Shown in pieces: positions 8,488 to 16,324 of a stretch of DNA of 64,000 nt. Within the stretch, counting starts at the first letter, position 1; the number at the start of each line of letters is the position of its first letter. Origin of the DNA: Pseudochrobactrum kiredjianiae (GTDB lineage Bacteria > Pseudomonadota > Alphaproteobacteria > Rhizobiales > Rhizobiaceae). Made by a program: the position numbers and the translations under genes. The notes below the pieces were generated by a model. That model did no database searches. It had not been told where the DNA came from and saw nothing but the letters and a program-made list of their open reading frames with translations. The stretch is from contig NZ_JAUCBM010000010.1 in NCBI RefSeq assembly GCF_030362795.1, positions 1 to 64,000 on the forward strand, given 5' to 3'.

Positions 8488-9615
8488 TTACAGCCCCGCA
8501 GCTTTTGTGAGATTGACGCGGAAACGATCGCGGTGGCGTTGATAGCGGCGTGTCATTTCGGCTGATGCGTGCCCGAGCTGTTTTTGCACATAACGCTCAT
8601 CGACATCGGCCGATGTTGCAAGACCGGCACGCAAGGAATGACCAGAAAACAAAGCCTCGCGCTCAGTCTCAGGCAAGCCACCGCGTAATCCGGCAGTGAG
8701 TGCTGTACGTTTGACCAGGCGGGCAATCTCTTTCGGGTTGAGGCGCTCTGACCCGACCGCTTTTCCTTGTCCGGTGACACGACGGAAGAGGGGGCCATGT
8801 GAAATGCGGGCAAAGTGCAGCCAGGTCTCTAAAGCAAGAATAGGGCAGGTGGCATCCGATGAGCCGCGACCGATTTCGACCTCACGCCAGCCCGTTTTAC
8901 CGCGTACAACCAACAGTAGCCCGTTATCAAACGTCTCCATCCAACCGGTACCGTCTTGTGTCTGATCGCGCGCCAGATCAAGACCCGTGATCTCAGAGCG
9001 TCGTAACCCACCGGCAAAACCGATCAGCAACATCGCCCGATCCCTTAAACCCCGCAGAGAACCGCGATCAAGGGTCTCGACCATAGCGATGATATCTTCG
9101 GCCATGACGGCTTCCTTCTGGACTGGCGGCCGAGCATGGCTATTGCGGATGCCGGCCATGACCGTCGCAATGTGGCGATCCTTTCGATCGAGTGTGAGGC
9201 CGCGTTGAGCATAGTTCCACGACAAAGAGGAAAGGCGACGCTCAATTGTCGACACAGAATTGGCCTTTATGCCCCGCTCAGCCGCACCCGACGCGCAAGC
9301 CGTGATGTAGAGGCCGACTGTTTGAGGATGCGGGGGGAGGGGAGTGAGGTTAGACCGTCGGCACCACGCAGAAAAGTGCTTCCAGTCAGCGGCATAGGCT
9401 TTGACTGTATTGACGGCGTTAGCCGCTTCGACGTAGCCGCGAGCCCGGTCGGTCAAATCTTTGAGATGCGTCAGCGACGGATGCGCATCAGCATGGGAAG
9501 GGCGCTGCCTGTCGTACGACACCTCAGAGGCTGAAACATCACACTCGGCCATCGTGCTGAGAGATGAGCTTTCGTCGTCGTGATTTTCGGTGTTTTGTTC
9601 GAAGTTTAGGGCCAT
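8488..9615 (-). CDS. Tyrosine recombinase / phage-type integrase
   Basis: It is a site-specific recombinase of 375 residues. The N-terminal SAM-like core-binding domain spans about residues 45-160 (VNTVKAYAADWKHFSAWC). The catalytic domain spans about 175-370, with Arg in GLRRSE, Lys in RGKTGW, the HSLR box, LGHAS and the nucleophilic Tyr in MTRRYQRH. All catalytic positions are present. It is divergent from a DUF1403-scpB pair, and a perfect inverted repeat lies only 16 bases upstream of its start. The same three families often occur together on alphaproteobacterial plasmids. A role in resolving multimers or integration is inferred. Confidence 0.92.
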   Translation of the reverse strand: MALNFEQNTENHDDESSSLSTMAECDVSASEVSYDRQRPSHADAHPSLTHLKDLTDRARGYVEAANAVNTVKAYAADWKHFSAWCRRSNLTPLPPHPQTVGLYITACASGAAERGIKANSVSTIERRLSSLSWNYAQRGLTLDRKDRHIATVMAGIRNSHARPPVQKEAVMAEDIIAMVETLDRGSLRGLRDRAMLLIGFAGGLRRSEITGLDLARDQTQDGTGWMETFDNGLLLVVRGKTGWREVEIGRGSSDATCPILALETWLHFARISHGPLFRRVTGQGKAVGSERLNPKEIARLVKRTALTAGLRGGLPETEREALFSGHSLRAGLATSADVDERYVQKQLGHASAEMTRRYQRHRDRFRVNLTKAAGL

Positions 9616-9630
9616 TTTTGCAGGATAACA

Positions 9631-9665
9631 AAAACGTCCGATAATGCAAGATTATCGGACGTTTT
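9631..9665. repeat. Perfect 15-bp inverted repeat, possible recombinase or operator site
   Basis: The arms AAAACGTCCGATAAT and its exact complement flank the 5-base spacer GCAAG. The repeat lies between the divergent recombinase and DUF1403 starts, so a terminator role is unlikely. The geometry of two inverted arms around a short spacer resembles core sites of tyrosine recombinases. It could equally be the operator of the divergent promoters. Confidence 0.7.
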
Positions 9666-9738
9666 ATTTACACGACAAGCGGTGCGGTTTGTGGCGATTA
9701 AACTAGTATAAAGCGCTCATATGTTCTAGAGTGACGCC

Positions 9739-10719
9739 ATGAAAAACCAACAGCAAATACACACCGCTGCGCTGGATGGTGGTTCCCCACGGCTACCGCC
9801 AGCCTATACGGTGCCAGCATGGGCGCGTCCTCAGGCGAGCGGTGACAGCCTTGAGAGCGCAGTGTTTTCGGCCGCTATTGCTATGAAATGTCTTGATGAT
9901 CTGGTGTGCTCAGATCCCGTCTGGCTTGGGTGTTGGCGTTCACACCAGGCGCTGTTGTGTGCCAATGCCACCTGCCAATGGTTACGATTGAAAGCCGATG
10001 AGCATAGTTTACGTGATGCCGTGCTGCTATGTGAACAAAGCGGAGATCCAGGGCCTGCCGGTCGTGTACTCCAGATTTACCAAAAACTGAGCCGTCGCAC
10101 ACCAGTACTGTCTTCGAAAACAGTCGCAACGCTCACGCAAGCCCTCGGCCTTCAACCACTATGCGATGCTGATCTTGCCAGCCTTGTCGAGGTCATGGAA
10201 ACCACCTTGCAAGGACGTCAACCACCACTTCTTGCGGCGGCCGCTCTCATCACGAGTTTCTTTCGCCTGCGCCCAGATGGTGAGATTTTGGGCTGGATAC
10301 TGGCTGACATAGTTTTGGCAGCGAAGCTCGGCTGGCGCGCGCCCGTGCCATTGTTGTTCCGTGCCCGTTTGGGTCCAGCCATGCGATTAAGCCAAGGCAA
10401 GGGGCAACTTAAACCCGACGATGCGGACTTTATCCGTGCTTTCTGTCTGGCTACTTGTGAGGCGAGCCAACAGGCGCTCAACAGCGCCACGACAATCGCA
10501 CGACGCGCTGAGACCTTGTTGGCGGTGGCGCCGAAATTGCGTAGCAAAGGAGCACAGACAATTATCAAGAAATTGCTGGAGGAGGATAGTATTTTAGCGA
10601 CAGCGCCTGACAGTGGGTTGTCGCGTTGGGCGGCGGCACGATTGTTTACGCGGCTCGAAGACTTTGGTGCTGTTCGCGAAGTGTCAGGCCGCTCCAGTTT
10701 TAAAATTTACGGGCTTTGA
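9739..10719 (+). CDS. DUF1403 family protein
   Basis: The 326-residue protein has no known biochemical function; I recognise it as DUF1403, found mainly on plasmids of Hyphomicrobiales and related groups. It is largely helical and rich in Leu and Ala, with no signal peptide or membrane segment. A conserved-looking run LRPDGEILGWILADIVLAAK lies near residue 180. The gene is followed directly by scpB (2-base gap) and is divergent from the tyrosine recombinase. The linkage to ScpB suggests a part in DNA organisation or plasmid segregation; that is an inference. Confidence 0.85.
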   Translation: MKNQQQIHTAALDGGSPRLPPAYTVPAWARPQASGDSLESAVFSAAIAMKCLDDLVCSDPVWLGCWRSHQALLCANATCQWLRLKADEHSLRDAVLLCEQSGDPGPAGRVLQIYQKLSRRTPVLSSKTVATLTQALGLQPLCDADLASLVEVMETTLQGRQPPLLAAAALITSFFRLRPDGEILGWILADIVLAAKLGWRAPVPLLFRARLGPAMRLSQGKGQLKPDDADFIRAFCLATCEASQQALNSATTIARRAETLLAVAPKLRSKGAQTIIKKLLEEDSILATAPDSGLSRWAAARLFTRLEDFGAVREVSGRSSFKIYGL

Positions 10720-10721
10720 TT

Positions 10722-11375
10722 ATGGCCAGAGAAAACAACAAACGAACTACACTCTATACTAAAGAACCAACAGCAACCCAGTTGCATATTGAGGGCGACC
10801 TGTTTGATCGCACTCTCGTAGATCTGCCACCAGAGCTGCGCTGGCGCGAATTCATGCGCCGCATTGAGGTGGTTTTGTTTGCAAGTTCAGAGCCGGTCAG
10901 CCGCGCATTTTTGGCACGTGTCATCGATAACGATTGCAGCATTGATTTGCTGGTCGAAGATCTGATCGAAGATTTACATGATCGGCCCTACACCGTGGTT
11001 GCGGTGGCTGGTGGCTGGCAAATGCGCACACGTCCGGCTTTTGGCGCTACCATTCGCGCAGCGCAGATGCCGGTGCGGTTTGCAGGCCCGAAACTGTCGG
11101 AGTTTGAGATGATGGTTCTGGTCACGATCGCCTATCAGCAACCGATCACTCGTAAAGCTCTGTCGACCTTGTTCGGCCGTGAGGTCAGTCGCGATCTGAT
11201 TGCCACTTTGCGTGAAGCCGCACTGATCGCAAGTGGCCCACGCAGTCCGAGCCCTGGTGCGCCATTGAGCCTGGTCACCACAACGCAATTCCTAGCAATG
11301 TTCGGGTTAAATTCACTGCGCGATCTGCCGGAGCAAGAAATGGTGGAGGAGGCGGGGTTCGTGCAAGGGGAATAG
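10722..11375 (+). CDS. scpB: Plasmid-borne ScpB (SMC-Scp complex subunit B)
   Basis: ScpB is the winged-helix kleisin partner in SMC-ScpAB chromosome condensation. The 217-residue protein has the two expected winged-helix regions. The first is around residues 45-120 (IEVVLFASSEPVSRAFLARVI and later YTVVAVAGGWQMRTRP). The second is around 125-200 (LSEFEMMVLVTIAYQQPITRKAL). The ATG at 10722 is preferred over a TTG at 10716 that overlaps the DUF1403 stop. No scpA or smc is in the window, so it must borrow chromosomal partners or act without them. Confidence 0.9.
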   Translation: MARENNKRTTLYTKEPTATQLHIEGDLFDRTLVDLPPELRWREFMRRIEVVLFASSEPVSRAFLARVIDNDCSIDLLVEDLIEDLHDRPYTVVAVAGGWQMRTRPAFGATIRAAQMPVRFAGPKLSEFEMMVLVTIAYQQPITRKALSTLFGREVSRDLIATLREAALIASGPRSPSPGAPLSLVTTTQFLAMFGLNSLRDLPEQEMVEEAGFVQGE

Positions 11376-11487
11376 GCGGGCAGACTGCTCTCAGGTACTT
11401 GGTCAAGTCATGACCAGAGAAGCCGCAGTCCTACCGGCAAACTCTTTTAAAACGGTTGAGCGGGTATTCACACGACAGCCTTGCATT

Positions 11488-11506
11488 TGTACCAATAATT
11501 GGTACA
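11488..11506. promoter_or_regulatory. Palindromic operator upstream of parD
   Basis: TGTACCAATAATTGGTACA is a perfect 9-base inverted repeat around a single A, 22 bases before the parD start. Ribbon-helix-helix antitoxins repress their own operons through such palindromes. The ribosome site AAAGGA follows it. Confidence 0.75.
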
Positions 11507-11528
11507 TTTGTAAGAAAGGAGTCATGCC

Positions 11529-11774
11529 ATGTCACGAAACACATCCTTCACGCTCGGTGATCATTTCGCTAGTTTCATTGATACACAGGTGAGGGGAGGC
11601 CGCTACGGCTCTGCCAGTGACGTCGTACGGGCAGGCTTGCGTTTACTGGAAGAACATGAGGCACGGGTAAAATCTTTACAAGATGCACTGATTGCGGGTG
11701 AAAACTCTGGCCTCCCTCGGACTCTGGATCGTGAAAACTTTCTGCGCACAATGAAAACAAAACATGCCCTTTGA
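11529..11774 (+). CDS. parD: ParD-type ribbon-helix-helix antitoxin
   Basis: The 81-residue protein starts SRNTSFTLGDHFASFIDTQV, with the ribbon-helix-helix fold and the RYGSASDVVRAGLRLLEE helices typical of ParD. The C-terminal tail would wrap the toxin. It is preceded by AAAGGA and a perfect palindromic operator. The cognate toxin starts at 11765, overlapping by ten bases, but is cut after about 29 codons by an IS3 element. The antitoxin is therefore an orphan here. Confidence 0.9.
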   Translation: MSRNTSFTLGDHFASFIDTQVRGGRYGSASDVVRAGLRLLEEHEARVKSLQDALIAGENSGLPRTLDRENFLRTMKTKHAL

Positions 11775-11851
11775 TAGCTATCAACTCACACCGTTAGCAG
11801 AAGCCGATCTTGAAGAAATATGGCTTTACACATTCCGGGAATGGTCGTTGG
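11765..11851 (+). pseudogene. parE: ParE toxin truncated by IS3 insertion
   Basis: The frame from the ATG at 11765 reads MPFDSYQLTPLAEADLEEIW, then LYTFREWSL, the start of a ParE/RelE-fold toxin, and then runs into the IS at 11852. After the IS (13101 onward) the sequence continues with CTGAACAAGAG, consistent with the next codons, but no recognisable ParE C-terminus follows. The toxin is inactive. Confidence 0.85.
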
Positions 11852-11913
11852 TGGACTTGCCCCGATAAAATGGAGGGATTTTCTGTTAACATTATAGGCA
11901 ACAGGAGAACCCG

Positions 11914-12204
11914 ATGAGTAAAAACAAGCGCCCAGTTATTACGGATGATTTCAAGAAGGAGGCCGTCCGACTTATTGTGACAAGCGGGCGTACAATCAGC
12001 CAGATTGCCGCCGACCTTGGGGTTGGCCTCTCGACACTGACGCGCTGGAAACGCCAGTTTCATGAAGCTGATCTTTTAGCTGGGCCCCATGAGGATGTGA
12101 CTAAAGAACTGGTGCGGCTGCGAAAGGAAAACGAAATCCTTCGGCAGGAACGTGAGATATTAAAACGCGCTGCAACTTTTTTCGCGAAAGAGGGAAGTCG
12201 ATGA
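11914..12204 (+). CDS. IS3-family transposase OrfA (copy B)
   Basis: A 96-residue helix-turn-helix protein: KEAVRLIVTSGRTISQIAAD, then LGVGLSTLTRWKRQF, and a C-terminal leucine-zipper-like helix (ELVRLRKENEILRQEREILK). It overlaps orfB by four bases (ATGA at 12201-12204) and orfB is in the -1 frame, so coupling or frameshifting gives the OrfAB transposase. It appears intact. Confidence 0.92.
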   Translation: MSKNKRPVITDDFKKEAVRLIVTSGRTISQIAADLGVGLSTLTRWKRQFHEADLLAGPHEDVTKELVRLRKENEILRQEREILKRAATFFAKEGSR

Positions 12205-13067
12205 AGTTCAAATTCATCGATGCTGCGAAGAAGGAATTCCCCGTCTATCGGCTTTGCTCCGTTCTTGGTGTCAGTGAAAGTGGCTACTTTTCCTGGAGGG
12301 GGCGTCCAGCCAGTTTCCGGCAGAACAGGGATATGATCTTATTGGCCCATATACGCTCTCAGTTTAAGACATCGCATGAAACTTACGGATCTCCACGCAT
12401 GCATGTGGAACTCCAGGAGGCTGGTATTGATGTTGGTCGTCATCGTGTTGCGAGACTTATGAAGGATAATAACCTGAAAGCCCTACAAAAACGGCGCTAC
12501 AAGAAGACCACAGACAGCAACCATGGTGGTCTGATTGCCCCCAACCTTCTTGAACAGGACTTTACATGCACTGGTTCAGATCAGAAATGGGGTGTTGATA
12601 TCAGCTTTATATGGACCGCTGAAGGCTGGCTCTATCTGGCAATTGTACTGGATTTATTCTCGCGGCGTATTGTTGGCTGGGCGACAAGTGACAGGCTCAA
12701 AAAAGATCTGGCATTGACGGCTTTAAATCGTGCAATTGCTCTACGCAGACCACCTTCCGGTCTGATCCAGCATTCAGACAGGGGCAGTCAATATTGCTCT
12801 TATGATTATCGAGAGCGTTTAGCCAATCACGGCATCGTTGCATCAATAAGCGCTAAAGGGAATTGTTTTGATAATGCGATGGTGGAAACCGTATTTAAAA
12901 CCATCAAATCAGAGATAGTCTGGCGTACGAGTTTCCAGACCCGAGCGGTTGCTGAAAAAGCCCTTGGCCGATACATTGATGGCTTCTATAATCCGATCCG
13001 GCGGCATTCAGCACTCGGATATAAGGCGCCCATAGCATTCGAGGCAAACAGCGAATGCGCTGAGTGA
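12201..13067 (+). CDS. IS3-family transposase OrfB (copy B, DDE)
   Basis: This 288-residue protein holds the rve integrase core: D in KWGVDISFIW, D in QHSDRGSQY and E in NAMVETVFKT. An N-terminal HTH_21-like region (SQFKTSHETYGSPRMHVEL) precedes it. All three catalytic residues are present and the frame is uninterrupted, so the element may be active. It is very similar in organisation to the OrfB at 48815. Confidence 0.94.
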   Translation: MKFKFIDAAKKEFPVYRLCSVLGVSESGYFSWRGRPASFRQNRDMILLAHIRSQFKTSHETYGSPRMHVELQEAGIDVGRHRVARLMKDNNLKALQKRRYKKTTDSNHGGLIAPNLLEQDFTCTGSDQKWGVDISFIWTAEGWLYLAIVLDLFSRRIVGWATSDRLKKDLALTALNRAIALRRPPSGLIQHSDRGSQYCSYDYRERLANHGIVASISAKGNCFDNAMVETVFKTIKSEIVWRTSFQTRAVAEKALGRYIDGFYNPIRRHSALGYKAPIAFEANSECAE

Positions 13068-13100
13068 AAGTCTCTCCACTAATTCAGGGCCAGGCCACCC

Positions 13101-13682
13101 TGGCTGAACAAGAGTTCGTGCATACGGCTTCGACAGGAATATCCCAATCATTTCTGGTCTTAAGATTTTATTGAGAATAGGATTACAATCACCGGAAAAT
13201 TCGCATACTAAACGTGATCGACTTGTTCACCCTAGGGGTATTCCTCGGCATATGCGTTCTATCGATGGCAGAGAATTCATTACCAGAACCTTGAGGCAGT
13301 GGATGCCTTTGTAGTATCAAGACGGCGTACGCCATCCCAGGTAGCTCAGGGGAGAATGGCGATTGCGAAGCTTCATTCAATGCATCATCAAATGGGCGTG
13401 TTTCATCAGTACACCTGAGGTTAAATTTATAAATATTATATGCGTGTTCGTCTGAGACATGAATAAAGATACACATTACTATCTCAGACGAACAATTTTC
13501 TGTCATCCATATGCAAAGCAGAGCCAGCGCATTCAAACTATGGCATGATTTACGTCACAAACTTCCGTATAACCTCAGATATTCCGTTCATGCTCAATCT
13601 GTTTGATCACCTAGCAATACCCGATGACCGCCCATACATCCTTTATATCTCGCTGTCTTAAAGCAGCAGGATCAAAATCGCA
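13101..13682. other. Region between the IS and DJ-1, one uncertain ORF
   Basis: After the IS the first bases continue the parE target and then lose similarity. A minus-strand frame at 13189-13536 (115 codons) has no recognisable domain, no good ribosome site and no conserved motif. I leave it as unlikely to be a gene. Confidence 0.35.
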
Positions 13683-14270
13683 CTAACTGTGTATTATCTT
13701 TGTTCCGAGCACCTTCAGGCACTCACGCATAAACGCAGCAAGAGCTGTCCACCCCTTGGCGGAAACCATGTTGCCATCAACATAGGCATCCGTCGGGCTG
13801 AGATCGATATATGTACCGCCAACGGCTGTCACCTCTGGCTCACAGGCGCCAAGACCAGCAACTTTTCTGCCTTTTAAAACACCGGGTACGGCCATCAAAA
13901 TCTGCACGCCATGGCAGATTGTGAAGATTGGCTTCCCAGTCTCATGGAAATGAAGAACCATATTCTGGATACGCTTATCAGTGCGGATATACTCCGGACC
14001 GCGTCCGCCGGCTGCATAGACGGCGTCATATTCCTCAACACGAACTTCGGAAAAAGTTTTGTTGATATCGGCATAATGGCCGAGTTTTTCCGTATATGTC
14101 TGGTCGCCTTCGAAATCGTGCAGTGAGGTTTTGATGCGATCTCCGGCCTGCTTGTCTGGGCAGACAACGTGAACCGTATGCCCTACGGCTTCCATTCCCT
14201 GTTGAAAAACGAAAATCTCATATTCCTCAGTAAATTCTCCGGTCAGCATCAGGATTTTTTTGCCGCTCAT
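13683..14270 (-). CDS. DJ-1/PfpI family protein
   Basis: It has the class I glutamine-amidotransferase-like fold, 195 residues. The nucleophilic Cys (about residue 119) lies in FTICHGVQIL and is preceded by the AAGGRGPEYIR loop; an acidic residue in GEFTEEYE near residue 15 completes the family's site. Family members act as glyoxalases/deglycases, proteases or isonitrile hydratases, and the substrate cannot be fixed from sequence. GGAG lies before the ATG. It is last in the operon gntR-rbsA-rbsC-rbsB-DJ-1, so it may process the imported substrate or detoxify an aldehyde by-product. Confidence 0.9.
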   Translation of the reverse strand: MSGKKILMLTGEFTEEYEIFVFQQGMEAVGHTVHVVCPDKQAGDRIKTSLHDFEGDQTYTEKLGHYADINKTFSEVRVEEYDAVYAAGGRGPEYIRTDKRIQNMVLHFHETGKPIFTICHGVQILMAVPGVLKGRKVAGLGACEPEVTAVGGTYIDLSPTDAYVDGNMVSAKGWTALAAFMRECLKVLGTKIIHS

Positions 14271-14329
14271 ATCATATCTCCTATTATCAATGATTGGGGT
14301 GCCCGCGACTAAGCGGGCACCAGCATGTT

Positions 14330-15298
14330 TTAAAATGGGGAATCTGGAAAATAAAACTGGTCAGCGTTTTCAGGCGTGATCAGTGGAGCACCAAGCAAAA
14401 ATGAGCCACGCATAGGTGCTTGTCCGGCAAATTGTGCTGCTGTCATATACATTGCCGATTTGACCATTGATGGTGGATAAGGAGTGGAGATCGGTGTACG
14501 TTCGTTCTTTTCCTTTACCATCTCGATGACCTGCTTCATGCCGTTACCACCGAGTGCATATTTAATGTCCTTACGACCTGCATTGTCGACGGCTTCCAGA
14601 ACACCAAGCAGCATGTCGTCGTCATTAGCCCAAACAGCATCAATTTTAGGATGTTTAGCAAGATAGTCCTGCATCAGTTTGAAGGCTTCATCTTGATTCC
14701 AGTTGGCATACTGAATATCGAGGATCTTGATATTGGACTTGTCAATAACGTCCGAAAAACCCTTGATGCGCTCGTCATCAATTACGGTCGGAATACCACG
14801 GAGCACGACAATCTCGCCCGTGCCACCGAGCTTGTCGACCAGCCAATGCGCAGTATTGGCACCGACCGCGATGTTATCGCCAGCAACATACAGATCCTGA
14901 ACACTCGGATCGGTAAGACCACGGTCAACGACAGTAATGAAGGTGCCTTTCTGTTTGACTTGCTCTACTGGGCCAGTCAGCTCCTCTGAAGTGAATGGCA
15001 GAATTACCAATGCATCAAGCTTACGGCTGGCGGAAAGATCCTCCAATGCTGAAACTTGAGCTGTTGCCGAAGGCGATGTTGTCAAAACGACTTCAATATT
15101 CGGGTAGGCTGCTTCTATTTCTTTTTTTGCCTGTTCGGCGTGATAAACAACCCCGCCAGTCCAGCCATGTGTCGCAGCCGGAATGGAAACAGCAATCGTC
15201 GCCTTCTTGTCTTCGGATTGTGCGTTGCCGAGTGGCAAAGCAAGCGCTAATGCAACGGTCGCTCCCATGAGACCGGTTTTTTGGAAAATAGACTTCAT
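14330..15298 (-). CDS. Periplasmic sugar-binding protein of an ABC importer (RbsB-like)
   Basis: This is the substrate-binding component of a carbohydrate-type (CUT2) importer. It has 322 residues with a signal peptide (LMGATVALALALPLGNAQS, cleaved near residue 27) and then a peripheral-binding-protein type 1 fold. Segments such as IAVSIPAATHGWTGGVVYHA and VWANDDDMLLGVLEA are characteristic. The ribosome site GGAGGAG is 4 bases before the ATG. It is followed by DJ-1 and preceded by the permease gene. The ligand is unknown; the linked catabolic genes suggest an alcohol- or lactone-derived compound rather than ribose. Confidence 0.92.
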   Translation of the reverse strand: MKSIFQKTGLMGATVALALALPLGNAQSEDKKATIAVSIPAATHGWTGGVVYHAEQAKKEIEAAYPNIEVVLTTSPSATAQVSALEDLSASRKLDALVILPFTSEELTGPVEQVKQKGTFITVVDRGLTDPSVQDLYVAGDNIAVGANTAHWLVDKLGGTGEIVVLRGIPTVIDDERIKGFSDVIDKSNIKILDIQYANWNQDEAFKLMQDYLAKHPKIDAVWANDDDMLLGVLEAVDNAGRKDIKYALGGNGMKQVIEMVKEKNERTPISTPYPPSMVKSAMYMTAAQFAGQAPMRGSFLLGAPLITPENADQFYFPDSPF

Positions 15299-15328
15299 GT
15301 TCTCCTCCTTTTGAAGTCAGTGCTGTTT

Positions 15329-16324
15329 TCAGCGGTTGGCAGTAAGGCGGTGCGCCAGCATGGCGATGATAATAATCGCGCCCTGCACGGCTGCGACGAG
15401 ATATTCAGAAACCATGTCCGATAGAACCATGACATTGGCGATAACTTCGAGGATGAGTGCGCCAGCTACTGTGCCGCCAATGCGCCCGCGTCCTCCGCGC
15501 AGCAGCGTGCCGCCGATCACAACGGCAGTAATGACCTGTAATTCCCAAAGCTGACCGGTCGTTGGCGTTGCGGCTCCAAGACGCGGCACGTAACAGATGG
15601 CGGCAACGGCAACGCAAACACCCTGAATGACATAGGCGAAGGTGCGAACACCAGCGACGTTAACACCGGAAAAGCGGGCAACCTCAATACTTGATCCGGC
15701 AGCTGTCAAACGACGGCCAAACTTGGTTTTGTAAAGCAGAAACGCACCCAGCATCACAACGACAAAAGTAATAAGCACCGGATATGGAATACCGAACAGA
15801 TTACCAAAATAGACCGGTCGATAAGCCTCCCGCAGGCTGCGGTCGATAGGTAGCGACCCGCCATCCGTCATGAATGTAATAAAGGCGCGAAAAATACCCA
15901 TAGTACCTAGTGTCACGATAAAGGGTTCTATTCGCCCGAGCGTCACGATGAGCCCGTTGAAAAGGCCGCACATCGCACCAACAACAAGTGCAAGTCCTGC
16001 CCCCATCGGAATAGCCCACGCACCAAATGATGGCGCGAGATAGTTCATCGCCATGATCATGATCCCGGTGACAAAGGCCATCATAGAGCCAACCGAAAGA
16101 TCCAAGCCTCCGGATGCGATAACAAAGGTTGCTCCGACCGCAATGATTGCGATGAAGGCACTGCGCGTGATGACGTTGATCAAGTTTGCAGAAGCCATGA
16201 AATTCGAATTGACCATCGCCCCGAAGAATATGATCACCGCAAGTGCAATGAAAGGTGCGAGATCAGCCCAGCGGATACGTCGTCTCTCGTCAGCGGGTAT
16301 GCTTGTTGTTACCGCTTCGGCCAT
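15329..16324 (-). CDS. ABC importer permease (RbsC-like)
   Basis: An inner-membrane CUT2 permease of about 331 residues with eight to ten hydrophobic segments. It carries the family signature region around FVIASGGLDLSVGSMMAFVT. I prefer the ATG at 16324 (MAEAVTTS) because GGGGGAG lies ahead of it; a longer frame to 16417 has no such site. The start overlaps the end of the ATPase gene by 35 bases, so translation is probably coupled. Confidence 0.92.
   Translation of the reverse strand: MAEAVTTSIPADERRRIRWADLAPFIALAVIIFFGAMVNSNFMASANLINVITRSAFIAIIAVGATFVIASGGLDLSVGSMMAFVTGIMIMAMNYLAPSFGAWAIPMGAGLALVVGAMCGLFNGLIVTLGRIEPFIVTLGTMGIFRAFITFMTDGGSLPIDRSLREAYRPVYFGNLFGIPYPVLITFVVVMLGAFLLYKTKFGRRLTAAGSSIEVARFSGVNVAGVRTFAYVIQGVCVAVAAICYVPRLGAATPTTGQLWELQVITAVVIGGTLLRGGRGRIGGTVAGALILEVIANVMVLSDMVSEYLVAAVQGAIIIIAMLAHRLTANR

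Larger units (their letters stand above)
11852..13100 (+). mobile_element. IS3-family insertion sequence (copy B), inside parE
   Basis: The left end begins TGGACTTGCCCC. The right end, read inversely, is TGGCCTGGCCCT ending at 13097, with three extra bases before the flank. TGG directly flanks both sides (11849-11851 and 13101-13103) and removing the element restores a continuous target, so a 3-bp duplication is likely. It encodes intact OrfA and OrfB. Remnants of the same element occur near 52985-53095 and 54358-54530. Confidence 0.88.

Noticed and set aside
13189-13536. 115-codon minus-strand ORF after the copy-B IS
   Set aside because: No motif and no ribosome site; it begins near decayed DNA, so I do not count it as a gene.
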